Positions 26,287 to 35,094 of a stretch of 64,000 bases of DNA are shown in pieces. The position numbers and the translations under genes are program-made. This DNA is from Methanocella_A sp963792125. GTDB taxonomy: Archaea; Halobacteriota; Methanocellia; Methanocellales; Methanocellaceae. Each line of letters begins with the position of its first letter. Within the stretch, counting starts at the first letter, position 1. Below the pieces are notes generated by a model. That model was given only the letters and a program-made list of their open reading frames with translations. It was not told the origin of the DNA and did no database searches. The DNA is taken from NCBI GenBank assembly GCA_963792125.1, contig CAWBVA010000001.1:1-64000 (forward strand), given 5' to 3'.

Positions 26287-26830
26287 ATGAAACGATCAGC
26301 GGGTGCAGCTATCATTCTCATTCTTCTCGTGTCAGCCCTGCTGACCACCATCAGCCCGGCTCACGCTAAATTCTCGTTTCCCGTACTTGGCTCTGTGCAC
26401 GTTGGTTCCATCGTGGCTGGCGATAAGGTACAATCAGATGATACGCCACCGTCGAGGAACCTGGCCATCGACGAGAGCTACAACGGGAAATCATTCAGCG
26501 CGTTCAAGAACGAGATGCTGATCGTCCAGCTAAAGGAGACCGACCCGGCGCAATCATGGCATTACACAGGCAAGGGAAGCTTTACGATCGTCGGTGACAC
26601 GGTCCTGGAGTCATACCCGGCTTTACATGATTTCCGAGTCAAGGTACGGGGGCCCGGAGACCTGATGTTCGCTAAAGTAGACAGCCGGAGCGGTGACGTG
26701 ATCGAGCGATTCGGCGTCCACGTCGTCATCAGCGGAGCCGAAGCCGAAGGAAAACATCGTCACCAGGTACCCGCTGTACGACTTCAACGTCGTCGACTTT
26801 TCACCCGGGCTCCTGAGCCTCTGGCGATAG
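26287..26830 (+). CDS. Secreted chagasin-like (I42) inhibitor-fold protein, frameshifted
   Basis: 180 residues after a +1 correction near 26734 (GTCATCAGCG|GAG). Signal peptide MKRSAGAAIILILLVSALL ending SPAHA. Residues about 60-150 follow the chagasin fold: FKNEMLIVQLKETDPAQSWH, VLESYPALHDFRVKV, PGDLMFAKVDSRSGDVIERF, GVHVVIS. The classical NPTTG loop is replaced by TDPAQSW. After the shift the end reads EPKPKENIVTRYPLYDFNVV and FSPGLLSLWR. A cysteine-protease inhibitor function is inferred from fold pattern only. Confidence 0.65.
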
Positions 26831-26871
26831 CCTGCGCTAACCGGGTAAAAATTAAAAAGGACACCGCAGGC

Positions 26872-27492
26872 CTATGGCGTTGCGGTCGGGATCATGAACG
26901 TGAGGGTGCTCTGCAACGCATCTGCCTGCTTCCGGCTTTCGCTGGCCAGCGAGCTGTAGTGGTTCGCCTGCGCAATGTAGTTGTTATACCTGATCAGGTT
27001 CGGGTTCGGGCGGCTGTGCTCGCTGGCGTACTCAGCGAAGGCATCGCTGGCATTCTGGAAGCTCATGGACTCGTAGCCCGCGACCTCTGCCCACTTCTCA
27101 CTCAGGCTGATCTCCGTCGAGCTGCCCGCATATTGCTTCATCGCCAGGAAGTCCTGCGATGCGGCATCCATGCGGTCTTTGGCCACCAGCATCTGCTTGC
27201 TTGCATTCGTGTAGTCCCCTGTGACCGACGTGTTGTTAGCGTCCCTCATGAGGGTAATACCAGAGTTGTAATGATCGATGCCAGAGTAGAACCGCTCCAT
27301 GTACTGGTATTCCCGCTCCACGGTCTGGTTCCCCGGGACAGGCGTGGCTGTAGGCGACGGGGTGGCCGTCGGGGCCGGGATGGGCGACGGCGTAGCCGTG
27401 CCCTGTGGGCTCGTGCAGCCTGCTATGGCCAGCACGGCCATGATCATCGTCATTGCGAGGACAGCCATTATAGAACGGAATGAGTTTACCAG
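26872..27492 (-). CDS. Lipoprotein with Thr/Pro linker, apparent CTG start
   Basis: The first ATG (27468) gives a signal with no positive charge. Upstream, GGTG is followed by five bases and CTG (27492), giving LVNSFRS before the hydrophobic core MAVLAMTMIMAVLAIAGC, whose AIAGC is a lipobox. The GGTG-N5-start spacing equals that of cbiM and the 3.7-kb secreted gene. Then comes a TPSPTATP linker and a helical domain (about 130 residues; EYQYMERFYSGIDHYNSGIT, SSLASESRKQADALQSTLTF). No family recognised. Faces the chagasin-like gene convergently. Confidence 0.7.
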   Translation of the reverse strand: MVNSFRSIMAVLAMTMIMAVLAIAGCTSPQGTATPSPIPAPTATPSPTATPVPGNQTVEREYQYMERFYSGIDHYNSGITLMRDANNTSVTGDYTNASKQMLVAKDRMDAASQDFLAMKQYAGSSTEISLSEKWAEVAGYESMSFQNASDAFAEYASEHSRPNPNLIRYNNYIAQANHYSSLASESRKQADALQSTLTFMIPTATP

Positions 27493-27704
27493 GGTAACAC
27501 CTTCATATCATATTCACTATTTACATGCGCCGGCGATATAGATATGCAATGGCCAGCAGCGCCATGATACAGGCCGCGGCACCGAAGCCGGGCACCACCG
27601 TAATGTGGAACGAAAAAGGGAAAGAACCGTACGACGGCCAGGCCCTTCATAGCCCATCATGAGGCAAGCATCGCTCTTAAGATTTGTGGTTTTTGAGGTC
27701 TCGG

Positions 27705-27893
27705 AGGTTTCAGGAGGTCACGGAGACTCTCACCACAGAGGGCACAGAGGCCACAGAGGACGACACAGAGGTTCTTTAAGAAAAAGGCTCGATGTGGAGC
27801 CTTGTTATTAAAAAATCCTCTGTGTATACCTCTGTGTCCCCTGTGCCCTCTGTGGTGAGAGTCTCCGTGGCCTCAAGAAACCTCTCTGTGTCC
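27705..27893. repeat. Large inverted repeat with CACAGAG words
   Basis: A perfect 29-base arm (27719-27747, beginning CACGGAGACTCTCACCACAG) is matched in reverse complement at 27841-27869. With mismatches the arms extend to about 70 bases each (27705-27773 and 27819-27893) around a loop of about 45 bases. Internally CCACAGAGG and ACACAGAGG words repeat. No ORF. Fragments of the same family appear at 17.2 and 32.6 kb. Confidence 0.8.
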
Positions 27894-27936
27894 TCCCGGC
27901 CGTGAGTTTTTCTACCCGGAAGTCGATGCTCAGATC

Positions 27937-28377
27937 ATGCCGGTGCGGAGTCTCTTCATCAGCAGACAAAACCTCGACTTCATGATCGAGGACTGCAACC
28001 TGCGGAAGCCGGAAGAGGCCTGTGGTCTGTTAGTGGGAGCCTTCGAGGATGCCGTGGCGAACGCGTCTGACGTCATGCCTGTGAGGAACCAGAGCATGTC
28101 ACCCTACCGGTTCTCTATCGATCCGGTCGTGATGTTCAAGGCAGTGAAGAAGGCGGAGGAGCAAGGCAAGACGATCATCGGCGTATACCATTCCCACCCG
28201 TCAGGTGCCGAGCCGTCGCACATCGACGTCAATTACATGGAAGGTACCAGCTACGTGTGGGTGATTGTGGAACAGTGCCGGGGAGTCAAAGCATTCGTGT
28301 ACGAGGACGGGGTAAAAGAGGTACAGATAGAGAAAATGGAAGAGGCCGCAGCTGTTACCAGCCGCGGTTCTGTATGA
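27937..28377 (+). CDS. JAMM/MPN+ metalloprotease
   Basis: 146 residues. JAB1/MPN motif intact: Glu in EEACGLLVG, then GVYHSHPSGAEPSHIDVNYM giving the two His and the Asp that bind zinc (HxHP...SxxD). Archaeal members remove ubiquitin-like SAMP tags or process sulfur-carrier proteins; which applies here is unknown. It lies convergent to and slightly overlaps the 3' end of pdxS. Confidence 0.92.
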   Translation: MPVRSLFISRQNLDFMIEDCNLRKPEEACGLLVGAFEDAVANASDVMPVRNQSMSPYRFSIDPVVMFKAVKKAEEQGKTIIGVYHSHPSGAEPSHIDVNYMEGTSYVWVIVEQCRGVKAFVYEDGVKEVQIEKMEEAAAVTSRGSV

Positions 28378-29251
28378 TTGATTCTTTTGGTATTGTGCTC
28401 ACGCCAATGCCCTTCATCGGGTTGCCGATGCCTTTGGAGATTTTCGCCAGCTTCTTGGCGTCATCGTAGTTGTTGACCGCCTCGACAATGGCTTTCGCCA
28501 TCTTCGCGGGGTTGTCCGACTTGAAGATGCCCGAGCCGACGAACACGCCGTCTGCGCCAAGCCGCATCATCAGCGCGGCATCCGCGGGCGTAGCCACGCC
28601 GCCTGCCGCGAAGTTGACGACGGGGATGCGCTGCAGCTCGGCTGTCTCTATGACCAGTGCCGCGGGCGCCTCTATGGTCCGGGCGTACCTGACGAGTTCC
28701 TCGCGGGACTTGCCCTTGAGGTCACGTATCTCGCCCTGTATCTGCTTCATGTGCTTTACGGCTTCGGACACGTCGCCAGTGCCTGCTTCGCCCTTCGTGC
28801 GGATCATGGCCGCGCCCTCGTCGATGCGGCGCATCGCCTCGCCCAGGTTCCGGGCGCCACAGACGAATGGCACCGTGAACTTAGACTTTTCGATGTGGTA
28901 CTTGTCGTCGGCAGGGGTCAGCACCTCGGACTCGTCGACCATGTCGACTCCGAGTGCTTCCAGGATCTCCGCCTCTACGAAGTGGCCGATGCGGGCTTTC
29001 GCCATCACGGGGATGGTGACAGCGTTGATGATCTTCTCGATGATTGCCGGGTCTGCCATGCGGGCGACTCCGCCTTCTTTCCGGATGTCGGCAGGCACTG
29101 CCTGCAGCGCCATGACCGCGACGGCGCCCGCCTTTTCGGCGATGAGCGCCTGCTCCGCGTTCGTGACGTCCATGATGACTCCGCCTTTCTGCATCTTTGC
29201 GAAGCCCCGCTTGATGAGCGTCGTGCCGTGTCTGAGCTCTTCCATCTTCAT
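28355..29251 (-). CDS. pdxS: Pyridoxal 5'-phosphate synthase subunit PdxS
   Basis: 298 residues from the ATG at 29251 (GAAGGGAC upstream; the frame stays open to 29305). (beta/alpha)8 synthase condensing ribose 5-phosphate, glyceraldehyde 3-phosphate and ammonia to PLP. Motifs: GGVIMDVTNAEQA, VMALQAVPADIRKEGGVARM (with the active Lys region PVMAKARIGHFVEA), FVCGARNLGEAMRRI, NFAAGGVATPADAALMM. No pdxT glutaminase is adjacent; it must be elsewhere. Confidence 0.96.
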   Translation of the reverse strand: MKMEELRHGTTLIKRGFAKMQKGGVIMDVTNAEQALIAEKAGAVAVMALQAVPADIRKEGGVARMADPAIIEKIINAVTIPVMAKARIGHFVEAEILEALGVDMVDESEVLTPADDKYHIEKSKFTVPFVCGARNLGEAMRRIDEGAAMIRTKGEAGTGDVSEAVKHMKQIQGEIRDLKGKSREELVRYARTIEAPAALVIETAELQRIPVVNFAAGGVATPADAALMMRLGADGVFVGSGIFKSDNPAKMAKAIVEAVNNYDDAKKLAKISKGIGNPMKGIGVSTIPKESIIQNRGW

Positions 29252-29385
29252 GATTGTCCCTTCACTAATGGTTGCTATTAAAATGATTTTGATATTAAAA
29301 GACAAGTCATAAGACCTGCCATTGGATTAAGAAGTGCATTAGAAATATAAATATTCTATGGCAGGGGCAACGTCGTGGCCCGGGC

Positions 29386-29496
29386 TTAATGGCTCTCGGT
29401 CTCGATGGCTGGCAGCATGACCATGAACTTCGCGCCCTTTGTGTGGTCGCCCTTAACCCGGTCCTCGACCCGGACACGGCCGCCGTAGCTTTTCGT
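29386..29496 (-). pseudogene. Remnant of a histidine kinase C-terminus
   Basis: On the minus strand the frame reads TKSYGGRVRVEDRVKGDHTK, GAKFMVMLPAIETESH and stop. This matches the end of an HATPase domain and closely resembles the last residues of the kinase at 38.2 kb (FGGKVWVEDRVPGNSGKGAR, FVVVLPAA). Upstream sequence is no longer coding, and the TrmB gene begins shortly after. A decayed kinase gene is inferred. Confidence 0.6.
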
Positions 29497-29596
29497 CCGC
29501 TTTCTCCGCTATCCTGGACTTTATTTCCAAAAATATCGGGAAATTTTCAACAGCAACTTGTAACTATTATGTGGTTAAAGGTAGTATGGATAAGTT

Positions 29597-30361
29597 ATGC
29601 TGCTCGACGAAAAAACGCTGGTGACGTTGCAAAAGCTCGGCCTGACCTATTACGGCGCGAGGATTTACGAGACGCTGGTGCTGTTGGGCCCGAGCGACGC
29701 GACCAGGCTTTCCGCGGAGTCGGGTGTTCCACGGACCAAGGTGTATGACATCCTGCGGCGGCTCGAAACCGAGGGCTGGATCACGAGCGAGCGCACACGG
29801 CCCATCACGTACACCGCCCGCTATCCCCGGGACGTGCTCCAGGAGAGAAAGGCAGCATTCATTGCGGCAGTCGACGAGACCTCGAACGAGCTGTCCATGC
29901 TGTACGACAACCAGATGGACAAGGAGAACCCGAGAGTGTGGCTGTTAAGGGGTTCAGGCAATGTGACCGCCAAGCTGCTCGACATGATCGGCCGGTCGAA
30001 AAAGAGCATTTTGTTGATGGGCGCCCTTTACTTTGCCGATGAGATTGGGCATCTTAAAAAGCAACTTGCATACGCGAAGAAACGAGGGGTGACCGTGCGT
30101 CTCATCACCCAGAAGAGTATTCGATGGAAGGACGGCGATCTTGACATCCTGGGCCAGCTATCCCAGGTAGTATCCGAGGTAAAAGTATATGGGCCGCCTT
30201 ACTCGAAGTCCGTGATCGTCGACGACCGGGAAGTGCTGATGGTATTCTCGCGCGTCGATGGCGACATGCCAGACGAGGAAAGCATCATCGCCATCTGGAT
30301 TCCCAACACTATCGTCGCGTCTTACTGGGCGAGCGTTTTCAATGCCGTCTGGAACACGTGA
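29597..30361 (+). CDS. TrmB-family transcriptional regulator
   Basis: 254 residues. N-terminal winged helix: LQKLGLTYYGARIYETLVLL, GVPRTKVYDILRRLETEGWI. Residues about 110-250 are the phospholipase-D-like TrmB effector region (NPRVWLLRGSGNVTAKLLDM, VTVRLITQKSIRWKDGDLDI, KSVIVDDREVLMVFSRV). The ligand may be a sugar or another small molecule. It lies upstream of an MFS exporter in the same direction and may control it. Confidence 0.88.
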   Translation: MLLDEKTLVTLQKLGLTYYGARIYETLVLLGPSDATRLSAESGVPRTKVYDILRRLETEGWITSERTRPITYTARYPRDVLQERKAAFIAAVDETSNELSMLYDNQMDKENPRVWLLRGSGNVTAKLLDMIGRSKKSILLMGALYFADEIGHLKKQLAYAKKRGVTVRLITQKSIRWKDGDLDILGQLSQVVSEVKVYGPPYSKSVIVDDREVLMVFSRVDGDMPDEESIIAIWIPNTIVASYWASVFNAVWNT

Positions 30362-30440
30362 CCGGGCATATACAGGCGTTTCCTGCGGACCTCGCCCGAG
30401 ATAAATGTAATCGTCTATGGCACTCTAGGCCGCAGTCATC

Positions 30441-30516
30441 TTTAACCCTGTTAAAGTTACAAAAGAGATATTAACCGCCTTCGACCTGATTCTTATTACC
30501 TATAACGCTAAAAACG
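30441..30516 (+). promoter_or_regulatory. Shared promoter element, looser copy d: TTTAAC-CCT-GTTAAAG
   Basis: Palindrome TTTAACCCTGTTAAAG at 30441-30456; CGCTAAAA follows at +65 instead of +70 and lacks the second half-site. It lies about 90 bases before the putative leader peptide and 216 before the MFS gene. Confidence 0.4.
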
Positions 30517-30529
30517 AGAGGGTAGAAGG

Positions 30530-30670
30530 ATGAAGATTGTTGATAGTAAATCATGTCCCCGGGACATGGACTGCTATACGTCGGGTTTATTAAACGTGAC
30601 CATTGCAGGGGCCGCGGAAGATTGCGCGCGAAGGATTGACGGATGGGTGTTCTCTAATGACATCGATTAA
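30530..30670 (+). CDS. Possible leader peptide overlapping the MFS start
   Basis: A 46-codon frame starting at ATG 30530 behind GAGGGTAGAAGG, beginning MKIVDSKSCPRDMDCYTSGL and ending FSNDID with its TAA 14 bases inside the MFS gene. Good SD and the overlap suggest translational coupling, but the peptide resembles nothing known and may be chance. Confidence 0.35.
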   Translation: MKIVDSKSCPRDMDCYTSGLLNVTIAGAAEDCARRIDGWVFSNDID

Positions 30671-32075
30671 CGATAAACGTCTTATACTGATCATCACCTG
30701 CATGACGGCCTTCACTACGCCATTCTTGGGGTCCTCGGTCAACATCGCGCTACCGACAATCAACGCCGATTTAGCGGTCCCCGATCAGGCGCTGCTGAAC
30801 TGGCTGGTCACCGGCTACTTGCTTACGGCGGCCATCTTCGTTGTACCTTTCGGGCGTATTGCCGACCGGTATGGCCTGAAAAAGGTCTTCGTCTCCGGAT
30901 TGTTCATCATCGTCGTTTCTTCCCTCCTCTGCGCCATGTCCAGCTCAATCTACATGCTTATCGCATCCCGCGCGTTCGAGGGCATTGGCAGTGCCATGAT
31001 CTTCGGCACATCCATCGCCCTCCTGACTTCAGCGTTCCCGCAAAAGGAGCGGGGCAAGGTGCTGGGTATCAACATGGCATTCATGTACGGGGGGCTGTCG
31101 CTGGGCCCGTCGCTGGGCGGCTTCATCGTCCACTTCGGCAGCTGGCGGCTGATCTACGCCGGGATCGCGGTGTATGCCCTGGTAGTAGCCTTGCTCGCCG
31201 CCCGGAAGATCGCCGATGAAGTGCCCGCGAGGGAGACCGGGGGATTCGACCTTTCCGGAACCGTCCTGTACGGGGCGGTGCTTGTCTTGCTCATATTAGG
31301 CCTGACCAACCTGCAGGAAACGATCGGCATAGCCCTCTTCGGGCTTAGTCTTGTCCTTATGGTCGTGTTCTTCTGGTGGGAGCTACGGCAGACTAACCCG
31401 GTGCTCAAGGTCAGCATCTTCAAGAAGAACAGGGTCTTCATGTTCTCCAACCTGGCCGCGCTGATCAACTACAGCGCGAACGGCGCCGTCCCATTCATGT
31501 TGACCCTGTACCTGCAGAAGATCTACGGTTTAGATGCGCTGACGGCCGGACTCATCTTGATCGTCCAGACGATACTGATGGCGGCCATCTCGCCTATGAC
31601 CGGCAAGTTGTCCGACCGGCTAGAGCCGCGCATTGTGTCTTCGTCCGGCATGGCCATCTGTACCATTGGCCTGGTGCTCTTCGCTATGATCTCGCCGGGG
31701 ACGCCCCTGTGGCTGGTGGTCGCAGGCCTGATATTCCTGGGCATCGGCATCGCGTTCTTCGTGTCGCCCAACACCAACGCGATCATGAGCTCCGTGGGGA
31801 AGTCGGACTACGCCGTGGCCTCGAGCATGGTGAGCACGATGCGGATGATCGGGGGGATTCTGGGCCTGGGCATCACCAACCTGATCTTCACGTACTTTAT
31901 GGGACATACGGAAATCCCCGAGACAGGTCCTTACGACCCCCTCATGAAGAGTATCCAGGTGGCGTTTGCGGTCATGGCAGGGCTCTGCATCGTCGGCCTC
32001 GGCCTCTCTCTAGCCAGGGGCAACCTGCGCAAAGAGACAGCTACGCCGATCGCACACCCGATCAAAAAGCCATAG
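30657..32075 (+). CDS. MFS drug exporter, DHA2/EmrB-QacA type (14 TM)
   Basis: 472 residues from the ATG at 30657 (frame open from 30603). About 14 hydrophobic segments. DHA2 motifs: SSVNIALPTINADL in TM1, motif A GRIADRYGLKKVFVSG, motif C-like GPSLGGFIVHFGSWRLIY. Such pumps expel lipophilic compounds by proton antiport. Preceded by the TrmB regulator and palindrome d; followed by a strong terminator. Confidence 0.92.
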   Translation: MTSINDKRLILIITCMTAFTTPFLGSSVNIALPTINADLAVPDQALLNWLVTGYLLTAAIFVVPFGRIADRYGLKKVFVSGLFIIVVSSLLCAMSSSIYMLIASRAFEGIGSAMIFGTSIALLTSAFPQKERGKVLGINMAFMYGGLSLGPSLGGFIVHFGSWRLIYAGIAVYALVVALLAARKIADEVPARETGGFDLSGTVLYGAVLVLLILGLTNLQETIGIALFGLSLVLMVVFFWWELRQTNPVLKVSIFKKNRVFMFSNLAALINYSANGAVPFMLTLYLQKIYGLDALTAGLILIVQTILMAAISPMTGKLSDRLEPRIVSSSGMAICTIGLVLFAMISPGTPLWLVVAGLIFLGIGIAFFVSPNTNAIMSSVGKSDYAVASSMVSTMRMIGGILGLGITNLIFTYFMGHTEIPETGPYDPLMKSIQVAFAVMAGLCIVGLGLSLARGNLRKETATPIAHPIKKP

Positions 32076-32110
32076 CCCGACAAGTAAAAGAATTAAATAA
32101 TAAAGTCGCC

Positions 32111-32141
32111 GGCGCTCTGTGCAGGAGCGCCCTGGTTTTTA
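32111..32141 (+). terminator. Terminator after the MFS exporter
   Basis: GGCGCTC (32111-32117) pairs with GAGCGCC (32125-32131) around a 7-base loop, followed by CTGGTTTTTA. Confidence 0.75.
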
Positions 32142-32395
32142 TAAGCATATTTCTTAATGTGGTCGCCTTTGGCATCTCAACCGAGCGCAGCGTGTTGTCG
32201 AGAGCGCCTGCTTCCAGAACCTGTCATAAAATGTGGATTTACAGACCGGCATTAAAAATCAGATTAGACTGGAAATTTAGAATGACACGGGCCGGTTAGA
32301 TATTTAAATGCTGCGCGAGCAGCTTACAATGAAATATGGCAGCGCCGATATATACTTTTTACATTCCGGTAACTGGTTTTCACGGGGCTCCCGGG

Positions 32396-32505
32396 GGCCT
32401 TGTTCCAAAAAGGCCACCCCGGGTCACGACACCGGACGCCTGCCCCAAAGGGGCAAATGGGATAGTTTTTGAGGGCGCACTGGGAACTTTTTACAAAAAG
32501 TTCCC
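32396..32505. repeat. Cluster of perfect hairpins in a 500-bp gene-free region
   Basis: Between 32142 and 32590 no gene is seen. Three stems stand close together: GGCCTT/AAGGCC (32396-32415), TGCCCC-AAA-GGGGCA (32441-32455) and GGGAACTTTTT-AC-AAAAAGTTCCC (32482-32505). The region also holds CATTGGACACAAAGGGCAC at 32566, shared with 17.2 kb. It looks like a repeat-derived, hairpin-rich extragenic element. Confidence 0.5.
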
Positions 32506-32590
32506 CTGACACCTGCAATAAATATTCAAAAGATACAGGAGCTGGGTGGACGCTAAGTATACGGGCATTGGACACAAAGGGCACGGAGGT

Positions 32591-33797
32591 TCAAACACGA
32601 TCTGCTTCTTTGTCCGGCAATCTGTTATCTTTTTTAATTTGAGTAACGAACACGTAGCACAGCACGCCCACGGCCGCCAGCAGCGCCGCATGGCCATATA
32701 GCGTGACGGGCAGCGTCAGGTTCGTGATCAGCACTCCGCCTGCGAACGGGCCGAGCACCAGCCCCAGGGAGAACAGTGTGTTATAGATGCCGTACACGAA
32801 GCCCTGCGAGCCGCCCTCGCCTGCATACAGGTCGGAAAACATGGGCATCATGGGCGACAGCACGAAGCTGATCGTTATCCCTAACAGCGCGAATACTGCG
32901 GCGGTGAGCAGCAGCGACGGCATGAGCATCGAGAGAGTGATGACCGCGCCCGTAGCGAACAGCCCGGCCGTGATGATGAGTTCTCCCGCCGTTGCGGTCG
33001 TATAGCCGGCCTGCGACAGGCTGCATGACCGCGCTGAGCAGCGACATGAAGCCGAACGCGATGCCGATAGCCGTCGGCGTCGCCGCGAAGGTCTGGTACA
33101 GGTACACGGGCATGTACGGCTCGATCAGCCCGAAGGTCGCCGCGCCGGCGATCGTTATGAGCGAGCAGACGAGGAATATCCCGGGCGATTTGAGTATTGG
33201 CTTCAGATAGCCGGCCCCTTTACTTTTTACGATACAGGCTGCCGGGATGTCGCTGAGCAGGAACAGCAGGCCGATGATACAGGCGATCACGGACGGCAGG
33301 ATAAACGTAGGTGCATAGCCGAGATGCTCGTATATGATACCTCCGACGACCGGCCCGAGAAGCATGCCCACACACATTACTGACATGGCGTACCCGAGCT
33401 TCTCGCCCCGCTCCTCCGGCCCGTAGGTGTCGGCCAGCAGCGCGAGGCCAGCCGACCAGGTTGCCGCCCCTGACATGCCCTGTATGAGACGGGCTAAGAT
33501 GAGTATGTAGACGTTGTCGGACAGCGCGAAGACGATATTGGCAGCCGCCAGCGTCAGCATCCCGATGACCAGGATGGGCCGCCGGCCCGTCCGGTCGGAC
33601 AACAATCCTATCGGTATACTGAAGGCCAGCAGGGCGAGTGAGAAGGCGCCGAAGATGATGCCGATGGTAAGCTGGTCGGCGCCGAGGCTCAGGGAGTATG
33701 ACGGCAGCACCGGTATGACCAGGCTGTAGACCATCATGTCGGTGAATATGGCCGCCGAGACCAGCAGGAATATTATAGATTTTTTATCGAGCGCCAT
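32591..33797 (-). CDS. MFS transporter, 12-TM DHA1/tetracycline-resistance type (frameshifted)
   Basis: 401 residues after a +1 correction at the GGG around 32987. TM1 FTDMMVYSLVIPVLPSYSLS, motif A PIGLLSDRTGRRPILVIGML, motif C GMLLGPVVGGIIYEHLG, C-terminal repeat of motif A AGRLYDRNG then GELIITAGLFATGAVITLSM. Ends LPDKEADRV at 32591. Likely a proton-coupled exporter of unknown substrate, transcribed opposite to the upstream pump. Confidence 0.88.
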
Positions 33798-33921
33798 TGG
33801 TACATCATCTGATTAGCTGTTATAGCGTCATAAAAAGCGTGTCGCAATATATAAAATGGCTACATGTGAGCACAGGGAAAATATTGTAATCAGTATAGTA
33901 GCTAGAACGATCAATATAACA

Positions 33922-34320
33922 ACCTGCATACCAATCGCGGTGCGACGCCCATGCTAACAAAATATCAGGGGTCCGGACAAGTACTGTCAAATACCCTTCG
34001 CGGTCCACGGAGGGTTTTTCTGGCCGAAGGCCCCTCGCACAGCTAGCGTGCGAGGGGTGCGGAGTGCGGCCGGGCAATGAACGTGCGCCCGAAGGGCAGC
34101 GTTGCTTAGCGCTTGCGAAGCGGTCGGAGTCTGGCGCAGCGAAGCGCAGCCAGGGCTTGTCCGCGAGGGTGCGAGCGCGGCCCGGACGGCGTAGCACCGT
34201 AAAAACCCGGAGTATCCCATGCAGCATCAGCGCGCATGGGCGTCGCACCGCGATCGATATTTGATAGTACCGGTCTGGACCTCTGATATATTGCTATTAT
34301 GGGCTTCGCACCACGATTGG
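33922..34320. repeat. GC-rich structured element with inverted terminal repeats
   Basis: ATCGCGGTGCGACGCCCATG at 33934-33953 is repeated perfectly in reverse complement at 34235-34254, and a third, less exact inverted copy (GGGCTTCGCACCACGATTGG) ends at 34320. The 280 bases between are GC-rich with strong stems, for example CCCCTCGCAC/GTGCGAGGGG near 34031, and no credible protein. Surrounding DNA is AT-rich. Candidates are a MITE-like element or a structured non-coding RNA. The remaining parts of 33798-34365 hold only promoter-like AT-rich sequence. Confidence 0.6.
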
Positions 34321-34365
34321 TATCAGGAACTATCAGACACCATCGCTACATTTTAAACATCAATT

Positions 34366-35091
34366 TCAATTACTCACGATGCGTTCGCGGTTGAATGTCT
34401 TTAGGGCCACCGCAAGCGTAGCGACGATGCCAACCGCCAGGATGCCGATAATGATCGCATCGATCAGCATCGCATCCACGCCTATTCCATACTTGACGAA
34501 GGACAGCCCGATGATGCTGCCCGCAATCAGGTATGTCGGCATGTAGGTCACCCGCACGCTTGACACGAAGCCGGAGACCGCCACGATGATCAGCACTGAC
34601 ATTATAACGACCATCGGTGCGATCACCAGCGCGGTCAGCAGAATCGAAGTGACCGGGAACGGTGTCGTCCACTGGATCAGGTGCCCGTTGAGGATCAGCA
34701 CGTAGCCGCTGATCATAGCCATGACGAAGGCCAGCCCGCCGAGACCCGCGACGATCGCGGCCAGCGCCTTCCCCGTGAAAATTTCAATGTCCTTCAGCGG
34801 GAGGCTGAACAGGTACTCGATCGTCCGCATCTCCTTCTCGTAGGGGAAGGCCATGACGGCGATACTCGACCCCATGACGATGGCATACATGCTGGAGAAG
34901 AGCAGGTATGTTTCAAGCGACTGCCCGGTGATTTCCGCGCTGTAGCCGCTGACCTTCATGGTGGCGTCGATTTTCATGATCGGCACGATGCTGAAGATCG
35001 CCAGCATCAGCAGGTTCCTCAACATGGACATCCGGCCGGTGAAGTACGACAGCAGCTCCTTACGGGCTATCTCGAATATGAGGTTGACCAT
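34366..35091 (-). CDS. ABC-2 type permease
   Basis: 241 residues with about six membrane helices; NLIFEIARKELLSYFTGRMS at the start and MAFPYEKEMRTIEYLFSLPL, the conserved region of ABC-2 exporters. Starts three bases after the stop of the ATPase gene and forms the exporter with it. The substrate (drug, lipid or polysaccharide) is unknown. Confidence 0.9.
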   Translation of the reverse strand: MVNLIFEIARKELLSYFTGRMSMLRNLLMLAIFSIVPIMKIDATMKVSGYSAEITGQSLETYLLFSSMYAIVMGSSIAVMAFPYEKEMRTIEYLFSLPLKDIEIFTGKALAAIVAGLGGLAFVMAMISGYVLILNGHLIQWTTPFPVTSILLTALVIAPMVVIMSVLIIVAVSGFVSSVRVTYMPTYLIAGSIIGLSFVKYGIGVDAMLIDAIIIGILAVGIVATLAVALKTFNRERIVSN

Positions 35092-35094
35092 CGC

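Noticed and set aside
27705..27893. CRISPR-like array from repeated CACAGAG words
   Set aside because: Units are short, irregular and part of one inverted repeat; no constant spacer length and no cas genes.
33820..34248. 142-residue minus-strand frame in the GC-rich element
   Set aside because: Covers the inverted-repeat block; basic and Pro/Ser-rich, no SD; better explained as structured repeat DNA.
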